Of a stretch of 64,000 nucleotides of DNA, positions 26,686 to 35,851 are shown piece after piece. Numbering within the stretch: position 1 is the stretch's first letter; each line of letters begins with the position of its first letter. This DNA is from Nitratireductor indicus C115 (GTDB lineage: Bacteria > Pseudomonadota > Alphaproteobacteria > Rhizobiales > Rhizobiaceae). The stretch is taken from assembly GCF_000300515.1 (NCBI RefSeq), contig NZ_AMSI01000005.1, forward strand, positions 186,001-250,000. The letters run 5' to 3'. The position numbers and the translations under genes were made by a program. The notes beneath the pieces were generated by a model. It was not told the DNA's origin. It ran no database searches and saw nothing but the letters and a program-made list of their open reading frames with translations.

Positions 26686-27936
26686 TCAGAGAGCCGTCGA
26701 AATCTGCAGTTCGCTCGCGCCGTCCCGACCATAAATATCATCGCGGAAATGCACGACGCCATCGCCGGTGGACCATGCCGAGACATAGGTGAAGTAGACC
26801 GGCACCGGATCGGCCAGCGCCACATGCACATCCTCTTCAGACTGGATCGTCTGCTCGATGCGCCGGCGATCCCAGCCCGAATTCTTGAGAAGCCAGGTAA
26901 CCAGATCGCGCACGTTCTGCACGCGCACGCAGCCGGACGAATAAAACCGGTCCAGATCGCGGAACAGCGCCTGCTGCGGCGTGTCGTGCATATAGACGGC
27001 GTGTTCGTTGGGGAAATTGATCTTGATCGAGGCCATGGCGTTGATGCGACCCGGATCCTGGCGGAAACGGTACTGTGCGGCATCATCCGTGGACCAATCG
27101 ACAGTCAACGGATCCACCTCGTTGCCATCGGGCGCGATCAGGCGGATGTTGTTGTCCGTCAGATAATTGGGGTTCTTGCGCATCAGCGGAATGATGTCCT
27201 TGCGGACAATCGACACCGGCGCATTCCAATAGGGATTGATGATGACCTCGTTGATCTTCGAAGTCAGGAGCGGCGTCTGGCGGTCGACCTTGCCGACAAT
27301 AGCGGTGTGGCGCAGCGCGACGCGGCCGTTTTCGACAGCTTCGATCTCGGCTGCGGGAATGTTCACCATCACCAGACGGTTTGGCAGGGAAGCGGTGATC
27401 GAGCTGAGGCGTTCCAGATTGGTCTGGAGCTGGCCGAGACGAACGGCAGCCGGCACGTTGAGGGCGGAATAGGTGTAGCGGCCGGTCACACCATCGGCAG
27501 GCAGACCATGGCGCGCCTGGAAGCGCTTCAACGCCGAATCGACATAGGAATCGAAAGCGTTGGACATGCCCGCGCTCTGCGACAGATCGCCGGACACCAT
27601 CAGGCGGCGGCGCAATGCCTCGACATCGGGGTCCACGACGCCGAGCTGTAATTTCTTGGTGTCGGGTACGCGCTGCCAGCCGCCCTGAGCCGCAATGTTC
27701 TGGTATTCCATGATCGCCTGCTGGACGTAGAACACCGTCTCCTGGCTGAAAATGGGCTGATTGGACGAAACGCGTCCGCCACGGCTCACGCGGGCGTCGA
27801 ACTGATCATTCCATGCGCCGCGACGCGGCGAGCGGATGATTTGATCGATAAGGTTCTGTGCGCTCGCACCGCCTGCAACGGCAGACAGGGCAGCCGCGCT
27901 GGCGGCAGTGAGGAAGATGCGGCGGTTGGTCTTCAT
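26686..27936 (-). CDS. L,D-transpeptidase (YcbB-like, YkuD domain), secreted
   Basis: 416 aa from the ATG at 27936. A twin-arginine-like signal peptide (N-R-R-I-F-L-T-A-A, cleavage after A-S-A near residue 27) is followed by a PG_binding_1 domain (about 125-180) and a YkuD catalytic domain (about 205-370). The catalytic Cys is in F-Y-S-S-G-C-V-R-V-Q-N; the His in Y-M-H-D-T-P precedes it. It forms 3-3 crosslinks or attaches proteins to peptidoglycan in the periplasm. The LdtR-type regulator lies upstream on the same strand. Confidence 0.88.
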   Translation of the reverse strand: MKTNRRIFLTAASAAALSAVAGGASAQNLIDQIIRSPRRGAWNDQFDARVSRGGRVSSNQPIFSQETVFYVQQAIMEYQNIAAQGGWQRVPDTKKLQLGVVDPDVEALRRRLMVSGDLSQSAGMSNAFDSYVDSALKRFQARHGLPADGVTGRYTYSALNVPAAVRLGQLQTNLERLSSITASLPNRLVMVNIPAAEIEAVENGRVALRHTAIVGKVDRQTPLLTSKINEVIINPYWNAPVSIVRKDIIPLMRKNPNYLTDNNIRLIAPDGNEVDPLTVDWSTDDAAQYRFRQDPGRINAMASIKINFPNEHAVYMHDTPQQALFRDLDRFYSSGCVRVQNVRDLVTWLLKNSGWDRRRIEQTIQSEEDVHVALADPVPVYFTYVSAWSTGDGVVHFRDDIYGRDGASELQISTAL

Positions 27937-28273
27937 TCGCTTTCCCGAACTTTCCATGCCCGATCCCTTTGCAGGATGACGCGGGGCAATCGATGCGCCA
28001 GGACAATGGCGCCACAGCGTTAAGAATTCGCCAACCCTCTTCGGGAAAGCCCCCTGCCCGGCGGCCCCACCCGGCGCGCGCCTTTAAGGGCTCGCCTGAG
28101 GCGGCCTCTCAACCATTCCAATTCCATCGGATTATGACCTTAACGTGACCAGGCGTCACGGGGTTGAGAAATCGGGGAGAATAACGAAAGTGTGAAGGCC
28201 GGCGTCCCGCCACGCCGACCTTCCATTTTCGGCTGCACACCGGCGAGCAGCCAAGGTGAATCAAAGGCGAGAC
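27937..28273. other. Intergenic region between ldtR-like and L,D-transpeptidase genes
   Basis: 337 bases, no gene. Seen on it: a hairpin at 28194-28223 (12-bp arms, one mismatch), which could end the ldtR transcript; the dyad CGTGAC-N5-GTCACG at 28144-28160; and GC-rich sequence towards the L,D-transpeptidase start. The size and the dyad suggest an own promoter for the transpeptidase. Confidence 0.5.
28144..28160. promoter_or_regulatory. CGTGAC-N5-GTCACG dyad, candidate regulator site
   Basis: A perfect 6+6 inverted repeat about 208 bases upstream of the L,D-transpeptidase start and about 114 bases beyond the stop of the MarR-type gene. The arrangement would suit binding by a dimeric winged-helix regulator such as the adjacent LdtR-like protein, but no binding motif was verified. 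Confidence 0.35.
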
Positions 28274-28789
28274 CTACATGCGGTATGCGATGGTGTCGTT
28301 CCAGAAGCGGTCCAGCCGCTGCAGGGCACGGTTCATCTGCTCGAACTCGTCGGTGCTGATGCCGCCGACCTGTTCGATGGACCCGATATGCCGGTTGTAG
28401 AGGCCGACCACCACCTTGGCGATATCGGCACCCTTCGGCGTCAGGCTAATGCGAACCGAACGACGGTCCACACGCGAACGCTGGTGGTTGATGAAGCCGA
28501 GATCGACGAGCTTCTTCAGGTTGTACGACACGTTGGAGCCAAGATAATAGCCACGCGAGCGCAGCTCGCCTGCCGTAAGCTCCGAATTGCCGATATTGAA
28601 AAGGAGCAATGCCTGGATGGCATTGATGTCGCTGCGGCCGTTGCGTTCGAATTCATCCTTGATCACATCAAGCAGACGGCGATGCAGACGCTCGACCAAC
28701 TGCAGGGATTCAAGATAAAGCGAACGCAGAGCGTCCTTGTGTTCTTCTTTCGGTGCGGCATTATTCGCCGCGGGGCGCGAATTAATCAT
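28274..28789 (-). CDS. ldtR: MarR-family regulator, LdtR-like
   Basis: 171 aa from the ATG at 28789 (GAGAGG eight bases upstream). Winged helix-turn-helix with L-T-A-G-E-L, S-N-V-S-Y-N-L-K-K-L-V-D-L-G-F-I and D-R-R-S-V-R-I-S-L-T-P-K-G. In Sinorhizobium and Liberibacter, LdtR activates an L,D-transpeptidase gene in osmotic stress tolerance. The same gene pair here supports the name, though identity was not computed. Confidence 0.8.
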   Translation of the reverse strand: MINSRPAANNAAPKEEHKDALRSLYLESLQLVERLHRRLLDVIKDEFERNGRSDINAIQALLLFNIGNSELTAGELRSRGYYLGSNVSYNLKKLVDLGFINHQRSRVDRRSVRISLTPKGADIAKVVVGLYNRHIGSIEQVGGISTDEFEQMNRALQRLDRFWNDTIAYRM

Positions 28790-29037
28790 TACTGTAGCCT
28801 CTCGTTTGACGCCGGTGATTTTTGTTTTTTGTCTCACCTTGGCCCAACCCTATCGAATGCCTCTAAAATTCGACTTAAACGCCAAGCTTAACAACGTCTT
28901 ACGGATGAACAGGGCTAACGGGCGGTAAATCCCCTCAATTGCATTCGAACGGCCTGCCGCACGGCATGCTGCCAACCCGCGCCAATGCTGGGTTTTCGGC
29001 ACACACTTTCGAGAAAGATATTCCGGCAGGGAGCGCC

Positions 29038-29460
29038 CTATTTCTGGGCGAGGCGGTTGCGCCGATAAAGCGCGAGGCGCAGGCCGACATAAATAACGGC
29101 GACGCAAAGATGAAAAACGAGAAGCGGCGTGCGCGTGCCGAAATAGCTCGACAGCGGTCCATACATCGCCAGTTCAGCACCCGCACACAGGAACCAGATG
29201 ACGGGCCCCCAGGATGCGACAAGCCAGAGACCCACGGCGGCGAAAGGATAAAGTACGGACAGAACGACGCTTGCGATCTTCCAGTGGATCGGCATCAGGT
29301 CGAAGCGCCAGAGCAGGCCGGGGTAAAACCCGATCAGGCGAATCCAGTAAAAGACACCCATTGCGAGGCAGGCAAGCGCCACCAGCCGGTGAAACCAGCT
29401 ATAGGCGCTGTCGAGCTGCGATGGCCGCATCGCCGCCATGCCTGCCACGCCATCTCCCAT
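29038..29460 (-). CDS. Small integral membrane protein (DUF6163-like)
   Basis: 140 aa from an ATG at 29460 that shares one base with the preceding TGA (TGATG). Four hydrophobic helices (about 22-45, 60-82, 86-103, 112-131) are seen. It resembles a conserved Hyphomicrobiales-only membrane family (recalled as DUF6163). The function is unknown. Translational coupling to the hydrolase gene may reflect operon history rather than shared function. Confidence 0.65.
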   Translation of the reverse strand: MGDGVAGMAAMRPSQLDSAYSWFHRLVALACLAMGVFYWIRLIGFYPGLLWRFDLMPIHWKIASVVLSVLYPFAAVGLWLVASWGPVIWFLCAGAELAMYGPLSSYFGTRTPLLVFHLCVAVIYVGLRLALYRRNRLAQK

Positions 29461-30497
29461 CACAGCACCAAATCCCCCTCATCGAGAGGAGCGAAATAGG
29501 CATCGACGTCGTCTTGCGAAACATCCTCCAGACGTGCGGGACGCCATTGCGGCGGAGTACTCCTGTCGATCAGTGCCGCACGAATGCCCTCATAGAATTC
29601 GTGCCCCTCCAGCATGCGCTGAAGAATGCGGTATTCCATGCGCATGCATTCATCCATGGTCATGGCTGCGCCGGCGCGAACCTGCCGAAAGGCAACGCGA
29701 AGACTGGTTGGGCATCGCGAGAGGATCGTGTCATGCACGGAGTGCAGCCACTCATCACCCGAATCCCTGAGGGCTGCGACGATATCGTCGAGCGCGTCAT
29801 AGGAAAAATGGCGGGCTATCGCATGCATACGCGCATCGTCCGTCTCGCGCGGAATATCCTCGGCAAATCCGGCAAGCGCCGCATCCAAATTGCCGGCCTC
29901 GCAAAGCGCCTCAAGCAGTTCGGGAAGCCGTTCGGAGCGCACCGCATGCGTGGCAAGGCCAACAGCTGCGGCATCGCCCCAGCGAATGCGGCTTCCGGTA
30001 AGCGCGAGATACATGCCGAATTCGCCGGGCAGCCGCGACAGGATGTGGCTCCCCCCGACATCGGGAAAGAAGCCGATGCCCACTTCCGGCATTGCATAAA
30101 CGGCCTTTTCGCTCATGACCCGGTGTGAGCCGTGGCCGGAAATACCGACCCCGCCACCCATGACAATGCCGTCGATCAGCGAGACATAGGGTTTTTCATA
30201 ACGGGCAATCGAGGCGTTGAGCCGGTATTCGTCAGCGAAGAAACCGGGTTTCGGCTGTCCTGCACGCCCGGCCTCATAAACATCCAGAATATCGCCGCCG
30301 GCGGAAAAGGCCCGCCCCTCGGCCTTCAGAACGATGTGAGCCACCGCATCGTTCGAGCGCCAGGCATCGAGAGCGCGCGAAAGGGCCGCCACCATTCGTT
30401 CGTTCACCGCATTCAGCGCGGAGGGCCGGTTGAGGGTCACAATCCCCGCCCTGCCCCGGACTTCGAAGAGAATGTCGTCAGCGCCGCCGAAGTCCAC
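29460..30497 (-). CDS. 3-hydroxyisobutyryl-CoA hydrolase-like enoyl-CoA hydratase/isomerase family protein
   Basis: 345 aa from the GTG at 30497 (GAGGAGG eight bases upstream); a longer frame reaches 30575. The crotonase fold shows T-L-N-R-P-S-A-L-N-A-V, G-x-G-R-A-F-S-A-G-G-D-I and G-G-G-V-G-I-S-G-H-G-S-H-R-V, with P-E-V-G-I-G-F-F-P-D-V-G-G. This HIBCH-type pattern and the long C-terminus suggest the valine catabolic thioesterase step. Other CoA substrates remain possible. It is divergent from hemB. Confidence 0.83.
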   Translation of the reverse strand: MDFGGADDILFEVRGRAGIVTLNRPSALNAVNERMVAALSRALDAWRSNDAVAHIVLKAEGRAFSAGGDILDVYEAGRAGQPKPGFFADEYRLNASIARYEKPYVSLIDGIVMGGGVGISGHGSHRVMSEKAVYAMPEVGIGFFPDVGGSHILSRLPGEFGMYLALTGSRIRWGDAAAVGLATHAVRSERLPELLEALCEAGNLDAALAGFAEDIPRETDDARMHAIARHFSYDALDDIVAALRDSGDEWLHSVHDTILSRCPTSLRVAFRQVRAGAAMTMDECMRMEYRILQRMLEGHEFYEGIRAALIDRSTPPQWRPARLEDVSQDDVDAYFAPLDEGDLVL

Positions 30498-30663
30498 AGT
30501 CACATCCTCCTCATCCCAACGCCGAAAACCACCATATCCGTGATTATTGGGGCGGCAGGGGTCCGTCAATGGCACAGGCGGCTGCGACCACAGGACACTT
30601 TTGCCTGACTTGGTTGATTATGCCCGCTATGATAGACAGGCGGCGCATCAGGAGCATCATGTC

Positions 30664-31710
30664 GTGAACAAATTCAGCCGTTCGCCCGCCACGACGCCGG
30701 CGATAGCCATCACGCCCGAACGCAGCGTCGACGAGATTACCGGAAGCCGCCGCCTGCGCCGCATGCGCAAGGCCGACTGGTCGCGCAGGCTGGTTCAGGA
30801 AAACCACCTGACGGTGGACGATCTCATCTGGCCGCTGTTTCTGATGGAAGGATCAAACGCCGAAGAGCCCATCTCGGCCATGCCCGGCGTTGCGCGCCAT
30901 ACGATCGACCGGGCGGTGCGCCAGGCGGAGCGCGCCGCAAAGCTCGGCATACCGGCAATCGCCACCTTTCCCCGCATCGAGCAGAGCCTTCGCGACGAAA
31001 CGGGATCGCATGCGCTCGACGCCGACAACCTTATCAACCGTGCCACCCGCGCCATCAAGCAAGCGGTGCCGGAAATCGGCATCATCACGGATGTCGCCCT
31101 CGATCCGTTCACGAGCCACGGTCATGACGGCATTCTGCGCGATGGCGAGATCATCAATGACGAAACGGTGAGCCAGGTGGCGGCGGCAGCCGTCGAACAG
31201 GCGGCCGCCGGCGCGGATATCATCGCCCCCTCCGACATGATGGACGGTCGCATCGGCGCCATCCGCGACGCGCTCGACCGCAATGGCTTCCAGAATGTCG
31301 CGATCATGTCCTATGCGACCAAATTCGCTTCCGCGTTCTACGGCCCTTATCGCGAGGCGATCGGCACCGGTTCACTGCTCAAGGGCGACAAGAAAACCTA
31401 TTACATCGACCCCGCCAACACGGACGAAGCGCTGCGCGAGGCAGAACAGGACCTTGCCGAAGGCGCCGACATGCTGATGGTGAAGCCAGGCCTTCCCTAT
31501 CTCGACATCGCGCGACGGCTGAAGGACACCTTCGCCGTACCGACCTTCGCCTATCAGGTGTCGGGCGAATACGCGATGATCAAGGCCGCTTCGGCCAATG
31601 GCTGGATCGACGGCGAGAAGGCCATGTTCGAAAGCCTGCTCGCCTTCAAGCGCGCCGGCTGCGACGGGGTTCTCACCTATTTCGCGCTGGATGTGGCCGA
31701 AAAGCTCTGA
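30664..31710 (+). CDS. hemB: Delta-aminolevulinic acid dehydratase (porphobilinogen synthase)
   Basis: 348 aa from the GTG at 30664 (GGAG nine bases upstream). It condenses two ALA into porphobilinogen for heme. Active-site lysines are in M-S-Y-A-T-K-F-A-S-A-F-Y-G-P and M-V-K-P-G-L-P-Y-L-D. The metal site reads D-V-A-L-D-P-F-T-S-H-G-H-D-G, Asp-rich rather than Cys-rich, so it belongs to the Mg-type enzymes of alphaproteobacteria rather than zinc-dependent ones. The RDD gene follows 74 bases later. Confidence 0.96.
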   Translation: MNKFSRSPATTPAIAITPERSVDEITGSRRLRRMRKADWSRRLVQENHLTVDDLIWPLFLMEGSNAEEPISAMPGVARHTIDRAVRQAERAAKLGIPAIATFPRIEQSLRDETGSHALDADNLINRATRAIKQAVPEIGIITDVALDPFTSHGHDGILRDGEIINDETVSQVAAAAVEQAAAGADIIAPSDMMDGRIGAIRDALDRNGFQNVAIMSYATKFASAFYGPYREAIGTGSLLKGDKKTYYIDPANTDEALREAEQDLAEGADMLMVKPGLPYLDIARRLKDTFAVPTFAYQVSGEYAMIKAASANGWIDGEKAMFESLLAFKRAGCDGVLTYFALDVAEKL

Positions 31711-31784
31711 CACCGTTTGTGCCGATACCTTGAAGTAACCGGGCAAATCCCCATCTCTTTCCTGCAGGAAGGAAAGGTTTTGTG

Positions 31785-32255
31785 ATGGGTGCACAGATTA
31801 TCGAGCACGATGCAGGCACGAATATGCTGGATGAGCCATGGCTTTTCCGCGGGGTGCGCACGCGACGCGTCCTAGCCTTCTTGATCGATTACCTGCTGAT
31901 CGGGCTTTTGATGATTCCGGTTGCCATCCTGGTCGGCTTTCTCGGCATCATGACGCTTGGCCTCGGCTGGCTTCTTTTCGGCATTCTCGCTCCCTTGACC
32001 GCCCTCCTCTATGTCGCCAGCACGCTTGGCGGGCGCAACCAGGCGACGCTCGGCATGCAATTCGCCGATATCCGGCTGGTGCGCCTGGACGGCGCACGCG
32101 TGGATTCTTTGCTGGCCGTGGTGCACACGGTGCTTTTCTGGGCAGGAAACGCCGTTCTGACACCGCTGATCCTGTTGATCACGCTTTTCACCGACCAGAA
32201 GCGCACGCTGCACGACCTGCTTCTTGGAACGGTGGTGGTGCGCGCGTCGCACTGA
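31785..32255 (+). CDS. RDD-family membrane protein (first of two)
   Basis: 156 aa from the ATG at 31785, with GGAAAGG upstream. Near residue 25 it reads R-T-R-R-V-L-A-F-L-I-D-Y, the R-x-x-A-x-x-I-D RDD signature; the protein has three hydrophobic segments, a G-G-R-N-Q-A-T-L-G-M loop and a terminal Q-K-R-T-L-H-D-L-L-L-G-T-V-V. RDD proteins are of uncertain function; some have been linked to Na+/H+ antiport. It follows hemB as in other rhizobia. Confidence 0.85.
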   Translation: MGAQIIEHDAGTNMLDEPWLFRGVRTRRVLAFLIDYLLIGLLMIPVAILVGFLGIMTLGLGWLLFGILAPLTALLYVASTLGGRNQATLGMQFADIRLVRLDGARVDSLLAVVHTVLFWAGNAVLTPLILLITLFTDQKRTLHDLLLGTVVVRASH

Positions 32256-32338
32256 ACGGGACACGCGCCCGCGAAGGGTGATTAAACCATCACCGAAAAT
32301 CCCGCTTACACAGGTTCCGCACAAAATGCGGAGACCCC

Positions 32339-32878
32339 ATGATGCTGGATCGGTTCTCGGGTTCGGGTATGCTGGATTTGGACGAGCGACCGAACGGACC
32401 TGATCTGAAATGGGTCCGGTTGAAGCGGGCAATCGCGTTCCTCATCGATTTCGTTCTCTACGGGCTTATTGCCGCCGGCTTATCGATAGCTCTGACCCTC
32501 GCCATGGAAAATCTCGTGTCGCTTTTTCTCGACCCATCCGAGGGAAACGGCGTTAACGGGCTTGGCACACACACAGCCGACAGTCTTTATGATCTGACAC
32601 GCTATGTGTCCGGATTGGCTGCTCTGGCGGTCGCCGGCATTTATGTCGCAAGAACATTAGGAGGCCCCGCACAATCGACCTGGGGCATGCGATTGTTGGG
32701 GCTGCGATTACATAGGCTCGACGACAGACCGATTACGCCGCGTTATGCCCTTGCCCACGGCTTGCTCTTTATAGGCCTGACGGCGATCTTCGCGCCCTTC
32801 CTGCTTGCGCCGCTTTTCCTGTCCCGCAAACAGACCCTGCACGACCGCCTTCTCGATACGGTGGCCATCAACAAATGA
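32339..32878 (+). CDS. RDD-family membrane protein (second of two)
   Basis: 179 aa. The RDD signature K-R-A-I-A-F-L-I-D-F lies near residue 30, then a longer periplasmic loop (G-N-G-V-N-G-L-G-T-H) than the first copy, G-G-P-A-Q-S-T-W-G-M-R-L and a terminal R-K-Q-T-L-H-D-R-L-L-D-T-V-A. The two RDD genes share layout but are clearly diverged, consistent with an old duplication. They are separated by 83 bases. Confidence 0.85.
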   Translation: MMLDRFSGSGMLDLDERPNGPDLKWVRLKRAIAFLIDFVLYGLIAAGLSIALTLAMENLVSLFLDPSEGNGVNGLGTHTADSLYDLTRYVSGLAALAVAGIYVARTLGGPAQSTWGMRLLGLRLHRLDDRPITPRYALAHGLLFIGLTAIFAPFLLAPLFLSRKQTLHDRLLDTVAINK

Positions 32879-33069
32879 TTGCAGGCAGGCCCGTAATCAA
32901 AAGGAAGCAAAACGGTTCTCCATATCCGGCGCCTGCGGCATCGTCACCACTGACTTCCTGTTTCCAAAGGTAAATCGATGCTTGCGGCGCGCCATCTCGT
33001 GCTTATGCTCCGAGCCAGTGAGCAGCCGCACAAGGCGGCATTGCCTGTTCATGTTGCTACGGGAACCGA

Positions 33070-34881
33070 ATGGCGGATTTTCATCTCTGGGCCACCTATG
33101 CGATCATTGCCGCCACGGTGGCTGCCTATGTTTCCGAGCGGTTCACGCTTGAGCTTGTGGCACTCGGCAGTCTTGTCGCCTTTCTGGTACTCTTTGCGCT
33201 CTTTCCCTATCAAGGGTCTGCTGGCAGCCTGCGTCCTGACGACCTTTTGACCGGTTTCGCCAATCCGGCGCTTGCTACGGTGCTTGCCCTGCTCATCGTC
33301 GGACAAGGCCTCTTTGCGACCGACGCGCTCGACCGGCCAGCCCGGCTTCTGGCGCGTTCGGCAGGCGGATCAGCCGGGCGCACCATCGCCATATCGCTGC
33401 TGACGGCCGCCTCCCTGAGCGCCATCCTCAACAACACGCCGGTGGTGGTGATCTTCATCCCGATCCTGATCGTCTTTGCCGCACAGAAGCGCTTTGCCGT
33501 CTCCAAAGCGCTCATGCCCTTGTCGTTCATGACGATACTGGGCGGCATGACGACGCTGATCGGCTCCTCGACCAATCTTCTGGTGGCGGGTGTCGCCGCC
33601 AAGGCCGGGATAGGTCTCGGCTTCTTCGACATCACCATTCCCGGCCTGATGCTTGCCTTTGCGGGCAGCCTCTATGTACTGACCCTGATGCCTCGCATCC
33701 TGCGCGACTCAAGCACCGAGAAGGGCTTCCGACAGATGCAGTCGGGCACGCAGTTCATCGGCGAAATCCGAATCGGCCCCGGCCATCCCTTCATTGGCAA
33801 GGAATCGCGGGCCGGCCTTTTCCAGGGACTGGGCGATCTGATGCCGCGGCTGATCGTGCGGCGCGGGATGAGTTTTCATCCCCCCTTCGAGAATGTCGTC
33901 CTTTCGGAAGGCGACCGGCTGATGGTGACGGCCACGCGCCGCGCTTTCACGCAAGCGCTGTCGCGGGGGGCTGCCGGCCATATGGCCGACACGGATGACG
34001 ACAACGGCCCAACAACCGTCGGCCCTGATTACCATATCGCCGAGGCCGTCATCCCGCCGGGTTCACGCCACGCGGGCAGAACCATTCGCAATGCGGGTAT
34101 CGAGACAGAGCATGGCGTGCATATGCTCGGCGTGCAGCGCAAGAGCCGGATGGGACGCACGCCCGTCGCCGAGATCAGACTGGAACCAGGCGACACCATC
34201 CTCATCGGCGGTTCCGACCGCGCTTTCGAGGAATTGCGCGAAAGCCATGACCTCCTCGTTCTGGAATGGTCGGCAGAACCCGTTCCTCAGCGCCGCAAGG
34301 CCTGGATCGCCTTCGTCATATTCGCCGGCATCGTGGCCACAGCGGCCCTCGACCTGGCGCCTATCGTGGCGACCTCTATTGCCGGCGCCTTTGCTATGAT
34401 CGCCACGGGCTGCCTAACCCTTGCCCAAGCGGGTCGCTCCTTCGACCGGCAGATATTCCTTCTCGTCGGATCGGCTATCGCTGCCGCTACCGCCCTGGAG
34501 CGGACGGGCGGTGCCGACCTGATTGCGCAATCGGCTGTCGGCATTCTCTCCGGGCAAGCACCGGCAATCATCCTTTCGGGCTACTTCCTCATCGTTGCAG
34601 TGCTCACCAATTTTCTTTCCAACAACGCGACGGCAGTGCTTTTCACGCCTATCGGGCTCGGCATCGCTTCGGCCATCGGCGTGCCGGGGGAAGCCTTCGT
34701 CGCCGCGACGATCTTTGCCGCTAACTGCTCCTTCGCCACGCCCATCGGCTATCAGACCAATCTCATGGTCATGGGTCCCGGCCACTACTCGTTCCGCGAC
34801 TTCATGAAGGCCGGCATGCCGCTGGTCGTAATAATTTGGTTGACGTTTTCTTTTGTCGGGCCATGGTATTATGGGCTGTAA
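33070..34881 (+). CDS. SLC13/ArsB-type permease with two TrkA-C (RCK_C) domains
   Basis: 603 aa. N-terminal transport half with N-N-T-P-V-V-V and L-I-G-S-S-T-N-L-L near residue 160, two soluble TrkA_C domains in the middle (about 225-390), then a C-terminal half with L-S-N-N-A-T-A-V and Y-Q-T-N-L-M-V-M-G-P-G. The two S/T-N signatures are those of divalent anion:Na+ symporters. The substrate may be sulfate, dicarboxylate or another anion. The 191-base gap upstream holds no clear gene. Confidence 0.87.
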   Translation: MADFHLWATYAIIAATVAAYVSERFTLELVALGSLVAFLVLFALFPYQGSAGSLRPDDLLTGFANPALATVLALLIVGQGLFATDALDRPARLLARSAGGSAGRTIAISLLTAASLSAILNNTPVVVIFIPILIVFAAQKRFAVSKALMPLSFMTILGGMTTLIGSSTNLLVAGVAAKAGIGLGFFDITIPGLMLAFAGSLYVLTLMPRILRDSSTEKGFRQMQSGTQFIGEIRIGPGHPFIGKESRAGLFQGLGDLMPRLIVRRGMSFHPPFENVVLSEGDRLMVTATRRAFTQALSRGAAGHMADTDDDNGPTTVGPDYHIAEAVIPPGSRHAGRTIRNAGIETEHGVHMLGVQRKSRMGRTPVAEIRLEPGDTILIGGSDRAFEELRESHDLLVLEWSAEPVPQRRKAWIAFVIFAGIVATAALDLAPIVATSIAGAFAMIATGCLTLAQAGRSFDRQIFLLVGSAIAAATALERTGGADLIAQSAVGILSGQAPAIILSGYFLIVAVLTNFLSNNATAVLFTPIGLGIASAIGVPGEAFVAATIFAANCSFATPIGYQTNLMVMGPGHYSFRDFMKAGMPLVVIIWLTFSFVGPWYYGL

Positions 34882-35104
34882 CAGGAATATCAGGGCGCAG
34901 GCAGGCCTCAACGCCGCGATTGTTTCGCCGTAATTGTACGGCATAAAGAGGTTCCGCCGCGCAGCATACTCGTTCAGGGTGCCTTGCTTATGCGCGAGCG
35001 CGCCATGTGTCGAAGGAACGCCTTGTTTTGTTATTTTGCGCGTTCGTGCGAGCGCCGGCTGGCCCGCACGACTGCAGAATGCCCAGGAGCACCACCCGAC
35101 AGAA

Positions 35105-35851
35105 ATGACGCAACAACCCGTTCAATCCCCGCAGTTTTTCCTGACCGCGCCGTCGCCCTGCCCCTATCTTGAGGGGCAATTCGAGCGCAAGGTCTTTACC
35201 CATCTGGTGGGTGACAAGGCTCCGGAAATGAACGACCTTTTGACGCAAGGTGGGTTTCGCCGGTCGCAGAACATTGCCTACAGGCCTGCTTGCGAGACAT
35301 GCCGCGCCTGCGTTTCCGTGCGCATACTGGCGCAGGAATTCGAGCCGAACAAAACCATGCGCCGGGTTTTGAAGCAAAATGCCGATCTGATCGGCACTGC
35401 CCATGGCGCCGAACCTTCCAGCGAGCAATATTCGCTTTTCCGTTCCTATCTGGACGCCCGCCACAAGAAGGGCGGCATGTCGGACATGACGGTGCTCGAC
35501 TACGCCATGATGGTGGAAGACACCCATGTGGGCACGCAGGTGATCGAGTATCGCCGCCGCGGCCCCGACAGCTTCATCACCGGCAAAGGCGAAGGCGAGC
35601 TTCTGGCGGTTGCGCTGACCGACATGATGAGCGACGGGCTCTCGATGGTCTATTCCTTCTACAATCCGGCGCTCACAGACCGTTCGCTCGGCACATTCAT
35701 GATCCTGGATCACATCCAGCGCGCGGTTGCCGCCGGTCTGCCGCATGTCTATCTGGGCTATTGGGTCAATGGCTCGCGCAAAATGGCCTATAAGGTGCGC
35801 TTCAAGCCGCAGGAGCATCTGGGGCCGCAAGGCTGGGCCCGCTTCGAGTGA
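35105..35851 (+). CDS. bpt: Aspartate/glutamate leucyltransferase (bacterial protein transferase)
   Basis: 248 aa from the ATG at 35105. It attaches Leu from Leu-tRNA to N-terminal Asp/Glu, the N-end rule pathway that leads to ClpAP. The ATE N-terminal Cys motif is seen as C-P-Y-L ... C-E-T-C-R-A-C, and the ATE C-terminal domain has M-I-L-D-H-I-Q-R-A and [15 protein letters not shown]. The region 34882-35104 upstream has no supported gene. Its stop overlaps the next start as GTGA. Confidence 0.93.
   Translation: MTQQPVQSPQFFLTAPSPCPYLEGQFERKVFTHLVGDKAPEMNDLLTQGGFRRSQNIAYRPACETCRACVSVRILAQEFEPNKTMRRVLKQNADLIGTAHGAEPSSEQYSLFRSYLDARHKKGGMSDMTVLDYAMMVEDTHVGTQVIEYRRRGPDSFITGKGEGELLAVALTDMMSDGLSMVYSFYNPALTDRSLGTFMILDHIQRAVAAGLPHVYLGYWVNGSRKMAYKVRFKPQEHLGPQGWARFE

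Noticed and set aside
34882-35104. N-terminal extension of Bpt starting at 34934
   Set aside because: The extra 57 residues do not resemble the family; the M-T-Q start at 35105 gives normal length and keeps the conserved C-P-Y motif near the N-terminus.
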